From Aedes albopictus (Eukaryota > Arthropoda > Insecta > Diptera > Culicidae), in the NCBI RefSeq assembly GCF_035046485.1, contig NC_085138.1:65340580-65404579 (forward strand): a DNA stretch of 64,000 nt. Direction: 5' to 3'. The stretch's first letter is position 1, and the number at the start of each line of letters is the position of its first letter. Both the position numbers and the translations under genes were made by a program. Below are positions 1 through 10,991 of this stretch, one piece after another. Under the pieces are notes generated by a model. It was given only the letters and a program-made list of their open reading frames with translations, had not been told where the DNA came from and did not search any database.

Positions 1-1530
1 ACGGCACATTCCGGTGGCCACGGTTTGGCCAGGGAGGCCACTGATCATTTTCATGATTACTTAGATGATGGATATGAAAAATTATGAAGATAGAGCCGTC
101 GCATGCCTAGTTTTGGTGTCATGGTCAAAATGTCCTCGAAACAGGTTCCTCCAGGGCACATTCCGTTGACCACGGGTTGACCAGGGAGGTCACGGGTCAT
201 TTTCATGGTTACTAAAATAATGGTTATGGAAAATCATGAAGATGAAGCCGTCGCAAGCCTTGTTTTGGTGTCATGGTCAAAATGCCCTCGTAACAGGTTC
301 CTCCAGGGCACATTCGTGTGGCCACGGGTTAGCCAGGGAGGTCACTGGTCATTTTCATAATTACTAAGATGATGGATATGAAAAATCATGAAGATTGAAC
401 CGTCGCATGCCTTGTTATGGTGTCATGGTCAAAATGTCCTCGAAACAAGTTCCTCCAGGGCACATTCCGGTGGCCACGGGTAGGCCAGGGAGGTCACTGG
501 TAATTTTCATGGTTACTAAAATAATTTATTTGGAAAATCATAAAGATAGAGCCGTCGCAAGCCTAGTTTTGGTGTCATGGTCAAAATGTCCTCGTAACAG
601 GTTCCTCCAGGGCACATTCCGGTGGCCACGGGTTGGCCAGGGAGGTCACTGGTCATTTTCATGGTTAATAAGATGATGGATATGAATAATCATGAAGATT
701 GAGCGGTCGCATGTCTTGTTTTGGTGTCATGGTCAAAATGTCCTCGTAACAGGTTCCTCCAGGGCACATTCCGGTGGCCACGGGTTGGCCAGGGAGGTCA
801 CTGGTCATTTTCATGGTTAATAAGATGATGGATATGAATAATCATGAAGATTGAGCGGTCGCATGTCTTGTTTTGGTGTCATGGTCAAAATGTCCTCGAA
901 ACAGGTTCCTCCAGAGCACATTCCGGTGGCCACGGGTTGGCCAGGGAGGTCACTGGTCATTTTCATGGTTACTAAAGTAATTGATTTGGAAAATCATGAA
1001 GATAGAGCCGTCGCAAGCCTAGTTTTGGTGTCATGGTCAAAATGTCCTCATCCAGGTTCCTCCAGGGCACATTCCGGTGGCCACGGGTTGGCCAGGGAGG
1101 TCACTGGTCATTTTCATGGTTACTAAAATAATTGATATGAAAATCATGAAGATAGAGCCGTCGCAAGCCTAGTTATGGTGTCATGGTCAAAATGCCCTCG
1201 AAACAGGTTCCTCCAGGGGGCCACCGGTTAGCCAGGGAGGTCACTGGTCAGTTTCATGGTTACTAAGATGATGGATATGAAAAATCATGAAGATAGAGCC
1301 GTCGCATGCCCAGTTTCAGTGTCATGGTCATAATGTCCTCGAAACAGGTTCCTCCAGGGCACATGCCGGTGGCCACGGGTTAGCCAGGGAGGTCACTGGT
1401 CATTTTCATGGTTGCTAAGATGATGTACATGAAAAATCATGAAGATAGAGCCGTCGCATGCCTAGTTTTGGTGCCATAACTGAAATGTCCACGAAACAGG
1501 TTCCCGCGAGGGCCATACCGACACCCGGGA
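1..1530. repeat. 152-bp satellite array, about 10 copies
   Basis: The anchor GCCGTCGCAWGCCT recurs at 95, 247, 399, 551, 703, 855, 1007, 1157, 1298 and 1450. The spacing is 152 bp for most units and 150, 141 and 152 bp for the last ones. The array is cut by the window start. The last unit (from 1450) is clearly more diverged and fades out near 1530. Because 152 is not a multiple of 3, the short ORFs in it are incidental. No protein or RNA role is visible. Confidence 0.93.
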
Positions 1531-2559
1531 CAGGACCAGATCGTGTTGACCGGTTCCACATGTCCACTATCAGACGCGCATTATCCAGTTGGACATTTTT
1601 GCCGAAGACACCAACATTGTATCTAGTAAAGCATATAAACCATAATTGAAAGCGTTTGTCGTGTACTGAGTACACGACGCGACCGCTCGTGTAACTTTTT
1701 TTGATGCGACTGATGGAGGGATAATTACGAAATTTTACTTATAATTTTATTCAGAATAAAACAGAAATTCCACCAGGTGCTCATTATGGATTTCGGATGA
1801 AATTTCTTCAGCAACAACTTTTAGTAGAATTCCCGCTTAAAATACCACAATGGATTTTTTGCCTCTTGAAGTTTCACAAAGAGTTCTTAACAATTATTTT
1901 GCGCGTTCACCAGAAACTTCTCTCGAAGTCGCGTTAGAAAAGCCTATGCTTAAGTTCCACAAAAAAGAAACCTGATAATTGGTTAGCAACTCTATAGATT
2001 TCATCAATGATTCCACAATAAATTCTATTTAGAGCTTTTGCAATAACGGGCCCAAAGATAGCGCTATGAATTTTATTTGAAATTTATCGAAAATGTTTCA
2101 TATAAAATCTCTTTATAAATTTCTTAAAGGACTTTCTCATGAATCGACTTGATGAATGGAATCTAATGCTATGAACACTCTCGGATAAAGCGTTATTTAC
2201 TTGATAAAATTTGTTTTACTATCGTCTTCAGACTAAATTTTCATATCTGGATCTCTGTTATGCTTAGATTGCCTTTTTTCTAGTTACGCTAATTAAGCTA
2301 GATTAATTTCTCCAATAGCAACCCTAATTTTTGGAAGAATTTTTCAAATTTTCTGGATTTTTCTACAATGAAAAATAAATATGTTGGGGGCCCCCACAAC
2401 ACTGTGGCCCCGGGCCCCCACATTTGTAAATCCGGCACTGGTCCGTTGCTATGGTGGCACAGGCCCATAACCTGAAGGAAAACACGTGTGGTTGCAACGG
2501 AATGACAAACTAGAATGATTTATTAAGCTTAAATAATTCAAGGGTTACTATGACCACCA
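1531..2559. other. No gene recognised
   Basis: AT-rich sequence without a convincing ORF. A short GC-rich patch at about 2385-2445 (runs of GGGGCCCCC followed by ATTTGTAAATCCGGCACTGG) resembles the degenerate end of a DNA transposon, but no matching inverted end was found. Confidence 0.5.
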
Positions 2560-2759
2560 TAAACACACTGCAGTTTTTTTTGGAACTTTTTCTCCATATT
2601 CTTTTTAAGTTTCACTTACAGAACAATGATAAAAAAGAGTTCGACACAAAGAAATCACAAAAAAAAATCAATCAGTATTATAGAAAAAAAAGTGCTCACT
2701 TCATTTTGGCTCCCAGGAAAATAAATTTAAGTAAAAAAAGCGATTTAATTGTTTATGTG

Positions 2760-3967
2760 TCCTCTTTCAGCCTTCAGGGCCAGCCGCAGGCGCTTTGGCA
2801 TGCTCTCCACCAGGCTCCTTGGGTGTTGTAGATGAAGCTCTTCCCAGGCGTGCCCTCAAGGCTTTAAAATAGTTGACTTGATGGCAACGCCAGTTTTGCC
2901 AACCCTGGCATCTAGAATCGCCCACAAATTCTTGATGGGGTTGAGGTCCGGGCTTTGTTGAGGCCATGCCAGCGGTTTGATCTGGCAAGACCGGAAGAAA
3001 GACTTGGTCTTCTTTGTACTATCGGCGTCATGGTTGCAATTTTTTCCGCAGTCAAGTTCGCAGATTGTGAATAATCCTCGGTATTCACTTAACGTAATTT
3101 ATGTTTAGTCCCTTACTGTCAGAGCTGTCAGATCAGTGTAACACGCTAAATAAAATTTACACAAAAGGCAATTTACACGGAAAAAAATACACGGTTATGA
3201 ATATTTATTGGGTACCGGACTGGTCACCGAAAATTTGATCGTTTTCTTTGGTACATCGAGGTCTTGAAATTAGTCTATGGTACTATGCTTCGGGTCGTTG
3301 TCCTGCTGAGATACAGACTGCTCTTCAAGTCCCGCCTGAATCAGCGAAACCTCCAGATTTTTTCGCAGGAAGTCGATGTAGGAATCTGCATCGATTTTCA
3401 CGAGGCTACCCGCTTTACTCCAAGAAAAACACACCCAGACCATCACATTTCCTCCTCCATGCTTCACCGTGCTTTGGATGCAGCGATCCTGAAGCTCCTC
3501 ACCCGATCTGCCGAACCCGCCGCTTTCGATTGAAAAGCTCGAGTTTCGATTCGTCCGTCCAGAGAACTTTTTTCCAGAACACAACGGGCTTATCGGCACG
3601 CTCAATAGCAAACTTGAGGCATTTGGTTTTGTTTGCCTTGCTAATAAATGGGCGCTTCCGGACAACCTTGTTAATGAGCCGCTGTGCTACAAGACGGCGA
3701 CGAACAGATCGACCAGAAACTGATAGCTGAAGGGTTTCATGGATCTCACTGACAGTTACTTTCGGGGTTTTCTTCACTTCCCGCATGTGTCCGCATAGTG
3801 TCCGTTCTTGTATCCGTTTTGCGATTCCTGCCTCTACCTGGACGATTCACCACTGTTCCGAATGTTTTTTTTTGTTTCAGAAGAATTTTTCCAACCGCTG
3901 CTTTACTAATGCTGTAATTCCTAGCGACAGCCCGATGTGATTCACCGTTTTGCACATCACGAACCAC
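2760..3967 (-). pseudogene. Tc1-family (DD34E) transposase pseudogene
   Basis: Transposase that would cut and rejoin the ends of the surrounding TIR element in the nucleus. Read on the minus strand, three frames must be combined. An N-terminal helix-turn-helix part (from Met at 3967, ESHRAVARNYSISKAAVGKI) is followed by a basic RPGRGRNRK hook. Then comes a segment (3786-3499) with the first catalytic Asp in WTDES, then 3665-3270 with the GGGNVMVWVCF block and the second Asp in QQDNDPKH. The C-terminal part at about 2760-3015 reads WPQQSPDLNPIKNLW, where Tc1 transposases have PIENLW. The third catalytic acid is therefore lysine here (codon AAG). A TGA at 2856-2858 also interrupts the C-terminus before LVESMPKRL. 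Frameshifts, the stop, the lost Glu and an insertion at the second Asp make it dead. Confidence 0.88.
3023..3279. mobile_element. 257-bp insertion inside the transposase catalytic core
   Basis: The direct repeat GTACTAT occurs at 3016-3022 and 3280-3286. Removing 3023-3279 and one repeat joins the minus-strand codons for DNDPKHS directly to TKKTKSFFRSCQIKPL, restoring normal family sequence across the second catalytic Asp. So this is an insertion with a 7-bp (possibly 8-bp, one mismatch) target duplication. I see no clear TIR or poly(A), and the element type is unknown. Confidence 0.7.
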
Positions 3968-4008
3968 CTATTTTCGGAAACACAAGGGAATAGCTTTCAA
4001 AATCACTA

Positions 4009-4085
4009 CTGCCGTGTGCAGCATAGTTGTCCCATGTTCTATAGGAATCCCTATTAACATGGGACAACTATGCTGCACACGGCAG
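4009..4085. repeat. Perfect 30-bp inverted repeat (hairpin)
   Basis: Arms 4009-4038 and 4056-4085 are exact reverse complements, separated by a 17-bp loop (4039-4055). The arms begin CTGCCGTGTGCAGCATAG. It sits between the right TIR and the transposase start, where the 5' untranslated leader would be. It could be a stem-loop in the transcript or the remnant of a small palindromic insertion. Confidence 0.95.
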
Positions 4086-4445
4086 ACTACGTTCTCCTTT
4101 TTTTTAACTTAATCAAACGCGATCACATAAACAAATACACCAGGTCAAGCCGTTTGCTTCAAAACATGTCAAAATTTAAAAACAACAATCGAAGGGCTCG
4201 AAGGGTCTTTCGATGGAAGCTTATCAAAAACATGTTAATTTTCGAAGTGGGCACTTTTTTTTGTCACTGTTTTTTTTTTTTAATACCAATTGATTTTATT
4301 TTTTCTTTGAGTTGAACTCTTTTTTTTATCATTGTTCTGTAAGTGAAACTTGAAAAAGAATATATAAAAAAAAGTTCTTGAAAAAACTGCAGTGTGCTTA
4401 CTTTAATTGCAACCAAAAAAACGAGAGAAATTCGAAAAATTATAA

Positions 4446-4770
4446 GGTGGGTCAAAGTCAAATTCAATTCTTCAGATATCAATGATGAATGTTGCCGAAG
4501 ACCGCAACTCATTTCGACTCACCAAAAAGAAGTTATTAATCAATATTCATCCATGCATGCTTGAATAGAAGACCACAGCTCGACCGACACGCTTGACACG
4601 CAATCATAGTATGCGTGTTAGCTTCTTGCACACCTTGCAGGACATCGTGTATGAAGATGTGCATTCGAGAGAGAATTTGTTAAATATCTTTTTTTCCGAT
4701 TGTCGAAATAAGTTCCGGTCTTCGGCAACATTCATCATTGAGATCTGAAGAATTCAATTTGGCTTTGGCC
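4446..4770. mobile_element. Short inverted-repeat element (MITE-like)
   Basis: About 70-bp arms (4446-4520 and 4693-4770) match in inverted orientation, including AATGATGAATGTTGCCGAAG, around a ~170-bp centre. No target duplication was resolved. Confidence 0.75.
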
Positions 4771-4804
4771 CTATGACTTTAGCCATGTATAAATGCTCTA
4801 CAAC

Positions 4805-6065
4805 GCACACTGTTTCCAAAGGCCCAATTTCGTGATCGAAATTGTTTTGGGCATGAAAAATTGATTCTAGAGATTTGGTGTCTTCGAAGAAGTTGTTTGG
4901 TATATCAGAGCCCTTCTTTTTGAAGTATCACTTATGTGATTAATCCACCTAAAAGTGAGATAGAAATTCGATTTTTTTCATAAGTGAAGATAGCGTGTTT
5001 ATGTCTTCAGCAAAGTTGTAGAAAATGTCATTATGAGAAAACTTGCCGAACAAACTTTTGCTCTATCTGTTCAATTTCTAGAGATATGGGCCATTATTTG
5101 TGAATGACCCCATAAAATCAGTTTTTTTGTTGTAACTTTTTCCAGACATTTTTGGGAATTTTCAAATGTTCTACAAAGTTATTAAGTATGACAAAATACG
5201 TGTTTCTTCTGAAGACGGCAACATTGTATCTTTGACAGTTTTTGAGATATTCAATAGTTTATTTTGAAAAGTAGCCTTTTTTACGGTTTTGTGACATTTA
5301 CAGAGGCAAAATGGGGTAAGATTTTTCAATTGAATATGAAAGAAGTTTATAATAGGTGTAAATTTTGTTTCAACTCAGGCTGGACACTTGCTTCCTTGAC
5401 AGTAAAATTGAGCTGTGAAATATTTTAGTTCGTAACTGAAATTTTCAAAAAACTTAAAAAGTATTGAAGATAGAACTTTGTCGTCTTTAAAGAAAACATG
5501 TATTTTATCATATATAATAACTTCGTAGAACATTTAAAAATTCCTAAGAATGTTTGAAAAAAGTTACAATAAAAAAACTGATATTTAGGGGTCGTTTTCA
5601 GGAAATGACCCATATCTTTCAAAACGGACACACTTAGAAAATAATAACGAACTCGGTTCAATTTTGAACCGAATTTATTCGGTAGTAAAAAAGAAACCGA
5701 AAAAAATGTTAATTTGACAGTTATTTCAAGAAAAAAGAACAACATTGTTTGTCATCTGAACCGAATAACTCGGTAAATCAGTCATGTTTACACCACAGAC
5801 AAACAGACGTAACACTTTGATAATTCCCATCGTACACCGATTAACGGTCTTTTTCAAAATTTGATAGTTGGCCAACTGCCCAACCGTGGCGCTCGCAATC
5901 GAATTTCTATCTCACTTTTAGGTGGATTAATCACATAAGTGATACTTCAAAAAGAAGGGCTCTGATATACCAAACAACTTCTTCGAAGACACCAAATCTC
6001 TAAAATCAATTTTTCATGCCCAAAACAATTTCGATCACGAAATTGGGCCTTTGGAAACAGTGTGC
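4805..6065. mobile_element. 1.26-kb foldback element with two nested arm pairs
   Basis: Outer arms of about 165-170 bp (4805-4975 and 5895-6065) share GCACACTGTTTCCAAAGG ends and the block TCACTTTTAGGTGGATTAAT. Inner arms (about 5090-5250 and 5440-5625) also pair in inverted orientation, with frequent mismatches. The right half carries about 250 bp (5640-5890) absent from the left half, probably a later insertion. No coding capacity. Confidence 0.85.
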
Positions 6066-7207
6066 AACGCGGAGAACTTTTTTAGAAAATTCTCCATGGT
6101 AATTCCCATATAAACCTTTTTTGCTCTTGGGCCACCATTAAATCACCACCGAAATGGCCAAAAATTTTACAGGACTCTTGTTTTGCACTAAAGATTGTAA
6201 TGAACATATGGGAGCTTTGAATTTTTAACATGTTCGAAATCTGAACTGCCCTAGTGGGCAGGCACTTTATTTTGCCTATCAGTGTACAGCAGTGGACACT
6301 CAGGCCTTAGTCTGACTGATGATAAATGAATATTTTTTCCCAAATATAATCTTAAAATTTCTAACCAGAAATAAAGGTCATTGCTCGGGCAACAACATAT
6401 CCCCAGCTAGCATCTTAAGCGGGGAGTTGCTTTGCAGCCCCTTACTTCCTACTCGGTTATACTCGAATATAAATATGGCTTTCTGCAAATGATCAGTGTA
6501 ATCACCTCTCATCTGTACCACTCCTCTTACATGTAAGCGCATTCCAGAGCAAATGAATGCAAAAATCACTTCAACTCCAATTCCGGAATTGGTCATGCTC
6601 TGCTCTTTTACTTTCTTCTTCTACGCTTGCAGTTCCATAAACAACAACAGACTCCTCAGTGCACTCCCCCACAAGGGAACCGGGAAAAGATATGTTGATT
6701 CAATTCAAATCAACTTCTGAATATGCAAAACAAGCATCGATCACGTGCCCAACGTCACTTTGTCTTCGTGGTGCTGGATGGATTGTATCTAACACCCCAG
6801 AACACATACCCAACCCGGGTTTATGTAGAGAGGAGAGCTCTGAGCTGTTACACATGTATCAATCGGGTGGCCGTGACGGCGGCGGCAGAGTCCACCTTAC
6901 GACCAACAGCGCAGCGAGCGCACCCAACTGAAGCGAGAAAGAAAAACTTTCACCACGAGCCAAACAAACCGCATCACGCTGCCTCCGCCGCTCTAGCTCT
7001 GATGGCAGTGCGGCTGCTCTGCACCCAGCTGAGCTGGATATCTGTTGGTGGGCTGGATCGTTTGACGGAAATATTGCATCGTATGTGGGCTTTCTTGCAT
7101 CGTCCGAAAACCACACCCTAGCTCCAATTAATTGAGTACTTGCGCGCTGTGCACTGACAATGACAACCATAAATTTGTCATATCAATAGGTAAAGCTTGA
7201 GTTTGGG
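6066..7207. other. No gene recognised
   Basis: Mixed sequence. A GC-richer patch at 6860-7130 has overlapping short ORFs on both strands with no family resemblance. No TIRs, poly(A) tail or tandem repeat found. Confidence 0.5.
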
Positions 7208-7395
7208 TTCATATAACCCAGCCGGTAAACGTGCGTTCCTTTCAGCAAGACCATGCTGAAGCTGTCTGGGTTCGATAGCCGCATGATATAGGATCGTCGT
7301 AATTTCTTTGCCTTCCTTAAACATAGACAATGTCTATTAGACTCAGATAATTCGTGCCTCTCACAAAATATTCGAATGCAAAAATCGGCATCATG
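7208..7395 (+). mobile_element. tRNA-headed SINE relic
   Basis: Degenerate copy of the SINE at 35510-35803. It keeps the A-box region (AGCCGGTAAACG), the CAGCAAGACCATGCTGA segment, a decayed B box (GGTTCGATAGC) and the downstream TTGCCTTCCTTAAACAT block. The 3' end with its purine-rich tail is missing. Confidence 0.75.
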
Positions 7396-7429
7396 CAGCT
7401 ATATGCTGTCAAACCGCCTGAAACGTTTA

Positions 7430-8225
7430 TGAAACGCTTTGAAATGCCTCTGAAATTCCCCTGAAGACTGTATACAGCCTTAATCCTCGAGTGATCGAGC
7501 TGTTGTATATTGTAAAACACTTTCAAACAATCTCGCTTTTTGTAATCAACATTAGCGTGGTGCTGGCAGTGGTGGCCAACCACACGAGTGATGGAAGGTT
7601 AAACCCTCAAAACTCCTTGAAAGACCCAAAGAACTTCTGGAATCCCAAAAAACACGCCTCGGGAAAACCTCTGAAACTTTTTGAAATGACTTCGAAAATC
7701 CATAAAACCGCCATGGATCTGTAACGCACCTGAGACTCTCCTAAGCCTCCGAAAACGCTCCGGTAACGCCTCCGGAACCCCCTGAAAATCCTCCGAAGCT
7801 TACTGAAATGTCTCCGAAACCCTCTTGGACCCTCTGTAACGCACTTGAGGCCCTTTGAAACTCCTAAAAACGCCCCTGTAACGCCTCTGAAACTTGTTGA
7901 GAATCCTCTGTAACTTCCTGAAATGGCACAGAAAATCCCTTAAAACCGCTCGAACCACATGTAACGTACCTGAAACACTCCGAAACCAAAAAACACCCCT
8001 GTAAAACAACCCGCACATCCTGAAATGCCTCTGAAATCCCCCTAAAGCTCCTCGGAGCCTCTGTAACGCACACGATACCCTCCCAAATCACCAAAAACGG
8101 TCCTGTTACGTCTCCGAAACCTATCGAAAACCTCTGAAACTTCATGAAAACCCCCTGAAATCCCCTCGGACCCCCTGTAAAGCACATGAGACCCTCCAAA
8201 CACACCCCCCCCCCTCTCCCTACAC
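7430..8225 (-). repeat. Degenerate ~130-bp repeat (CCTGAAACGCCTCTG family)
   Basis: Diverged tandem units built from phrases such as GTAACGCCTCTGAAAC and CCTGTAACGCA. It is the reverse-complement orientation of the 18.8-19.3 kb array and the same family as the clean 137-bp array at 50.35-51.06 kb. The minus strand stays open for up to 123 codons, but the predicted peptides are repetitive and unlike known proteins. Confidence 0.75.
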
Positions 8226-9473
8226 AATGATGCAAGTTTGAGCCACCCTATTCCATACCGAAGCTATTGCGTTACCAGCCGCAGCCATCTCGCTCATTTT
8301 GGTTGCAGATAATAATTACACTGGTCGACAGTGGATCACGCACTTTGACCACTTGTTCCATTTCTGATGGATTTTGGCCCGCTGATTCCGAATCTGACTT
8401 CAGAATTGCTGTAACACGTACAGTTTTTGAGAAAAATAGGGTTTTTTTTTCACAAAATTTCATATTTTCATAAAAAATAAACTATTGTCTTTATATTATT
8501 ATTTTTTTTATCTGCTCATTCCAACAATTTTTTGTATTCGATAGATTTTGATCCACTGATTTAGAATCTGACCTTAAAATTTCAGTGACACGTACAGTTT
8601 TTGAGAAAAATGTGGTTTTATTCATAAAATTTCTTATTTTCAGAGAAAATAAAATTATTGTCTTTTTAAATTTGAAGTTTTTATCTACTCACTCATCTTA
8701 ACCAATATTTTTACTGAATAGATTTTGATCCACTAATTTGTAATCTGACCTAAGAACTACTGTAACACGGAAAATTTTTGAGAAAAAGGGATTTTTATTC
8801 ATAAAATTTTATATTTCCATAGAAAATAAAATATTGTCTTTATAGTTTTATTTTTTTTATCTGCTCATTTAACCAATATTTATTTTCAATAGATTCTCGT
8901 ATACTGATTCGGAATCTGACTTCAGAATTCACAAATTAACAAAATTTCATTTTTTCTTAAAAAAAATGAAATATTGTCTTTATAATTAATTTTTTTTCTC
9001 CGCTCATCATAAACAATAATTACTTTTAATGGATTTTGATCCATTGATTCGTAATCTGACATAAGAATTTGAGTGAACCGTATCTTTTTTTTAGAAAAAT
9101 AGGGTATAATTCACAAATTTTCATATTTTCATAAAAAATGAAATATTGACTTTATAATTTTATTTTTTATTATCTGCTCATCATGAACAATATTTATATT
9201 TAATGGTTTTTGAGTCACTGATTCGTAATCTGATATGAGAATTTGTGCAACACGTAAACTTTCTAAGAAAAATAGGGGTTTATTCACAAAATTTCATATT
9301 TTCATAGAAAATAAAATCTTGTCTTTATAATTTTAAATAACTAATTCAGAATATGCCTTAAGAATTTGTGTAAAACGTACAATTTTTGAGAAAAATTGAA
9401 TTTTATTTATAAAATTTCATAGAAAATAAACTATCGTCTTTACAATTTTAATCTTTTTATCTGCTAATCTTAA

Positions 9474-9589
9474 CCCTAAAAGGGATACCTGGGGTCCATT
9501 GGACCCCAGGCGCCTTTCAGAGCTCGTCTTTGATGGAACATACTCAGCGAGGTGACGAAACTAAGGCCATGAAGGTATCCCTTTTAGGG
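9474..9589. mobile_element. 116-bp TTAA MITE (piggyBac-like target)
   Basis: Perfect 16-bp TIRs CCCTAAAAGGGATACC / GGTATCCCTTTTAGGG, flanked by TTAA at 9470-9473 and 9590-9593. Excision restores the host repeat phrase (CTGCTAATCTTAA then ACAATAT), matching sister units. It contains an internal palindrome CCTGGGGTCCATTGGACCCC. TTAA targeting with CCC..GGG ends is typical of piggyBac-type MITEs. Confidence 0.92.
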
Positions 9590-9655
9590 TTAAACAATAT
9601 TTATATTCAATACATTTTATTTACTGATTCGGAATCTAACCTAAGAATTTTTATA

Positions 9656-10991
9656 AGGTACCCCGGGGCAAGTGGGACCTAAAAAAATGCTAATTTGGTT
9701 TTGTCATGCCAAAAATTTTAGAACACAAATTCTTTAATAATTCCAATGGACCCAAAAGACGTTGTTGGTATATTTGTACTTATTAACGTGCATAAAAATT
9801 GTTTCAAAATTTTTACATTCCATATATTCTGCATATAATGAAAAGTGTAGCAGATCTTCATTTACTGCGTTTCACGGGGCAAGTGGAACCTATTCAGAGT
9901 TTTTGTACAAAGGGCTTAATATAAGTTGCAACAAATAAGGTAACATAAATCATAAATCTCTTATATGAATGACTATGTTTAGAGATTAAAATAAGAAGAG
10001 GTTTATGGTATCATGCATAAATTACGTAACACTTAACAAATCGCTGGGAAAAAAACTTAAATCAACTCTAGCAGCTCATACAAAATATTTTTTTTTTATA
10101 CAAAAAGCGCCATATAATGAAGAGACAAAAGATTTCAAAACATGGTCTCTATATTATATAGTTGATGAATTTCGCCAATAGTAAATCTGAGGATTCGAGA
10201 TTTTCAGTAATATCTTCTGCTTTACATAATCTTACGATCAATAAATAATGTTTTTTAATCATGAATTTGGAAAAGGCTATTTCCACAATTTATTTTTTTA
10301 TGGACGATATCTGAATGCTCAGAAGAATGCATTATGCAGCGTTAAGTGAAAAAATAATGTAAGATATTAAGAGGACAACATAAAAAATACATGCTTTTGA
10401 TTTTTTTTGTTTTACCCAAGGTTTTCCCATTTTACACAAGAATTTCATAATCTAAATAGAGGTAATAAAGTACGATTCGACAGTAGAATACTTAACGTGT
10501 CAATTGTTATTGACTATCGTGCTAATTTCATCTAAGGCTGGACAATACGAGATGAACCCATAAAATTGTGTTTGTTTATTCACCTAGGTCCCACTTGCCC
10601 CAGATAGCGAAATGTTCTGGGGCAACTGAGAGCAGTAAACTAAAGGTAATAAATAAAAATAAAATACAGATTTTTCGCTTGAAATCATTTGCAAGAACTA
10701 GAAACGCTAGCCTGAAACCAAAAAAGTATTTGCAGAATAACAAATCTATTTTTAAACAACGAATGTAGTAGAGCACGTCAATCTCACCTAGTGAATTGAA
10801 AATTATATATGAACAACAATAACGTATATGGTCTCTTTATGGTTGAAACAATAACATTTTTTGTATTCAAAGTATCCGTAGGTGTGATACCTATGTTTTC
10901 CATGAAGAATGTTAGTCTGAAAAATAAATAATAAAAAAATACTAGCTATAGGTCTCACTTGCCCCCGATTCTCACTTGCCCCGGGGTACCT
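9656..10991. mobile_element. 1.34-kb TIR element (AGGTACCCCGGGGCAAGTGG ends)
   Basis: Inverted ends start AGGTACCCCGGGGCAAG, and TA is duplicated at 9654-9655 and 10992-10993. The empty site (GAATTTTTA-TA-ACACG) matches sister units of the surrounding tandem repeat (GAATTTGTGTAACACG). The phrase GGGGCAAGTGG recurs inside both ends (near 9877, and inverted near 10586 and 10953), as expected for subterminal transposase-binding repeats. It holds only short AT-rich ORFs, so it is non-autonomous, probably mobilised by a TA-targeting transposase. Confidence 0.88.

Larger units (their letters stand above)
2562..4398 (-). mobile_element. Tc1-like DNA transposon, defective
   Basis: Long inverted repeats of about 140-150 bp lie at 2562-2705 and 4245-4398; they share AACACACTGCAG-type tips and a block with TTTCACTTACAGAACAATGAT. 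The outer ends abut TA dinucleotides (2560-2561 and 4399-4400), the target duplication expected for Tc1/mariner elements. Between the repeats lies a minus-strand Tc1-type transposase relic. Two extra pieces enlarge the element: a ~257-bp insertion inside the transposase core and a perfect hairpin between the right TIR and the transposase start. Confidence 0.85.

Noticed and set aside
1..1530. Possible CRISPR-like array
   Set aside because: Whole 152-bp units repeat with no unique spacers. The genome is eukaryotic and this is a satellite.
6859..7170. Overlapping ORFs of 90-132 codons
   Set aside because: Three frames on two strands are all open in a short GC-rich patch, and none shows a known domain or splice signals.
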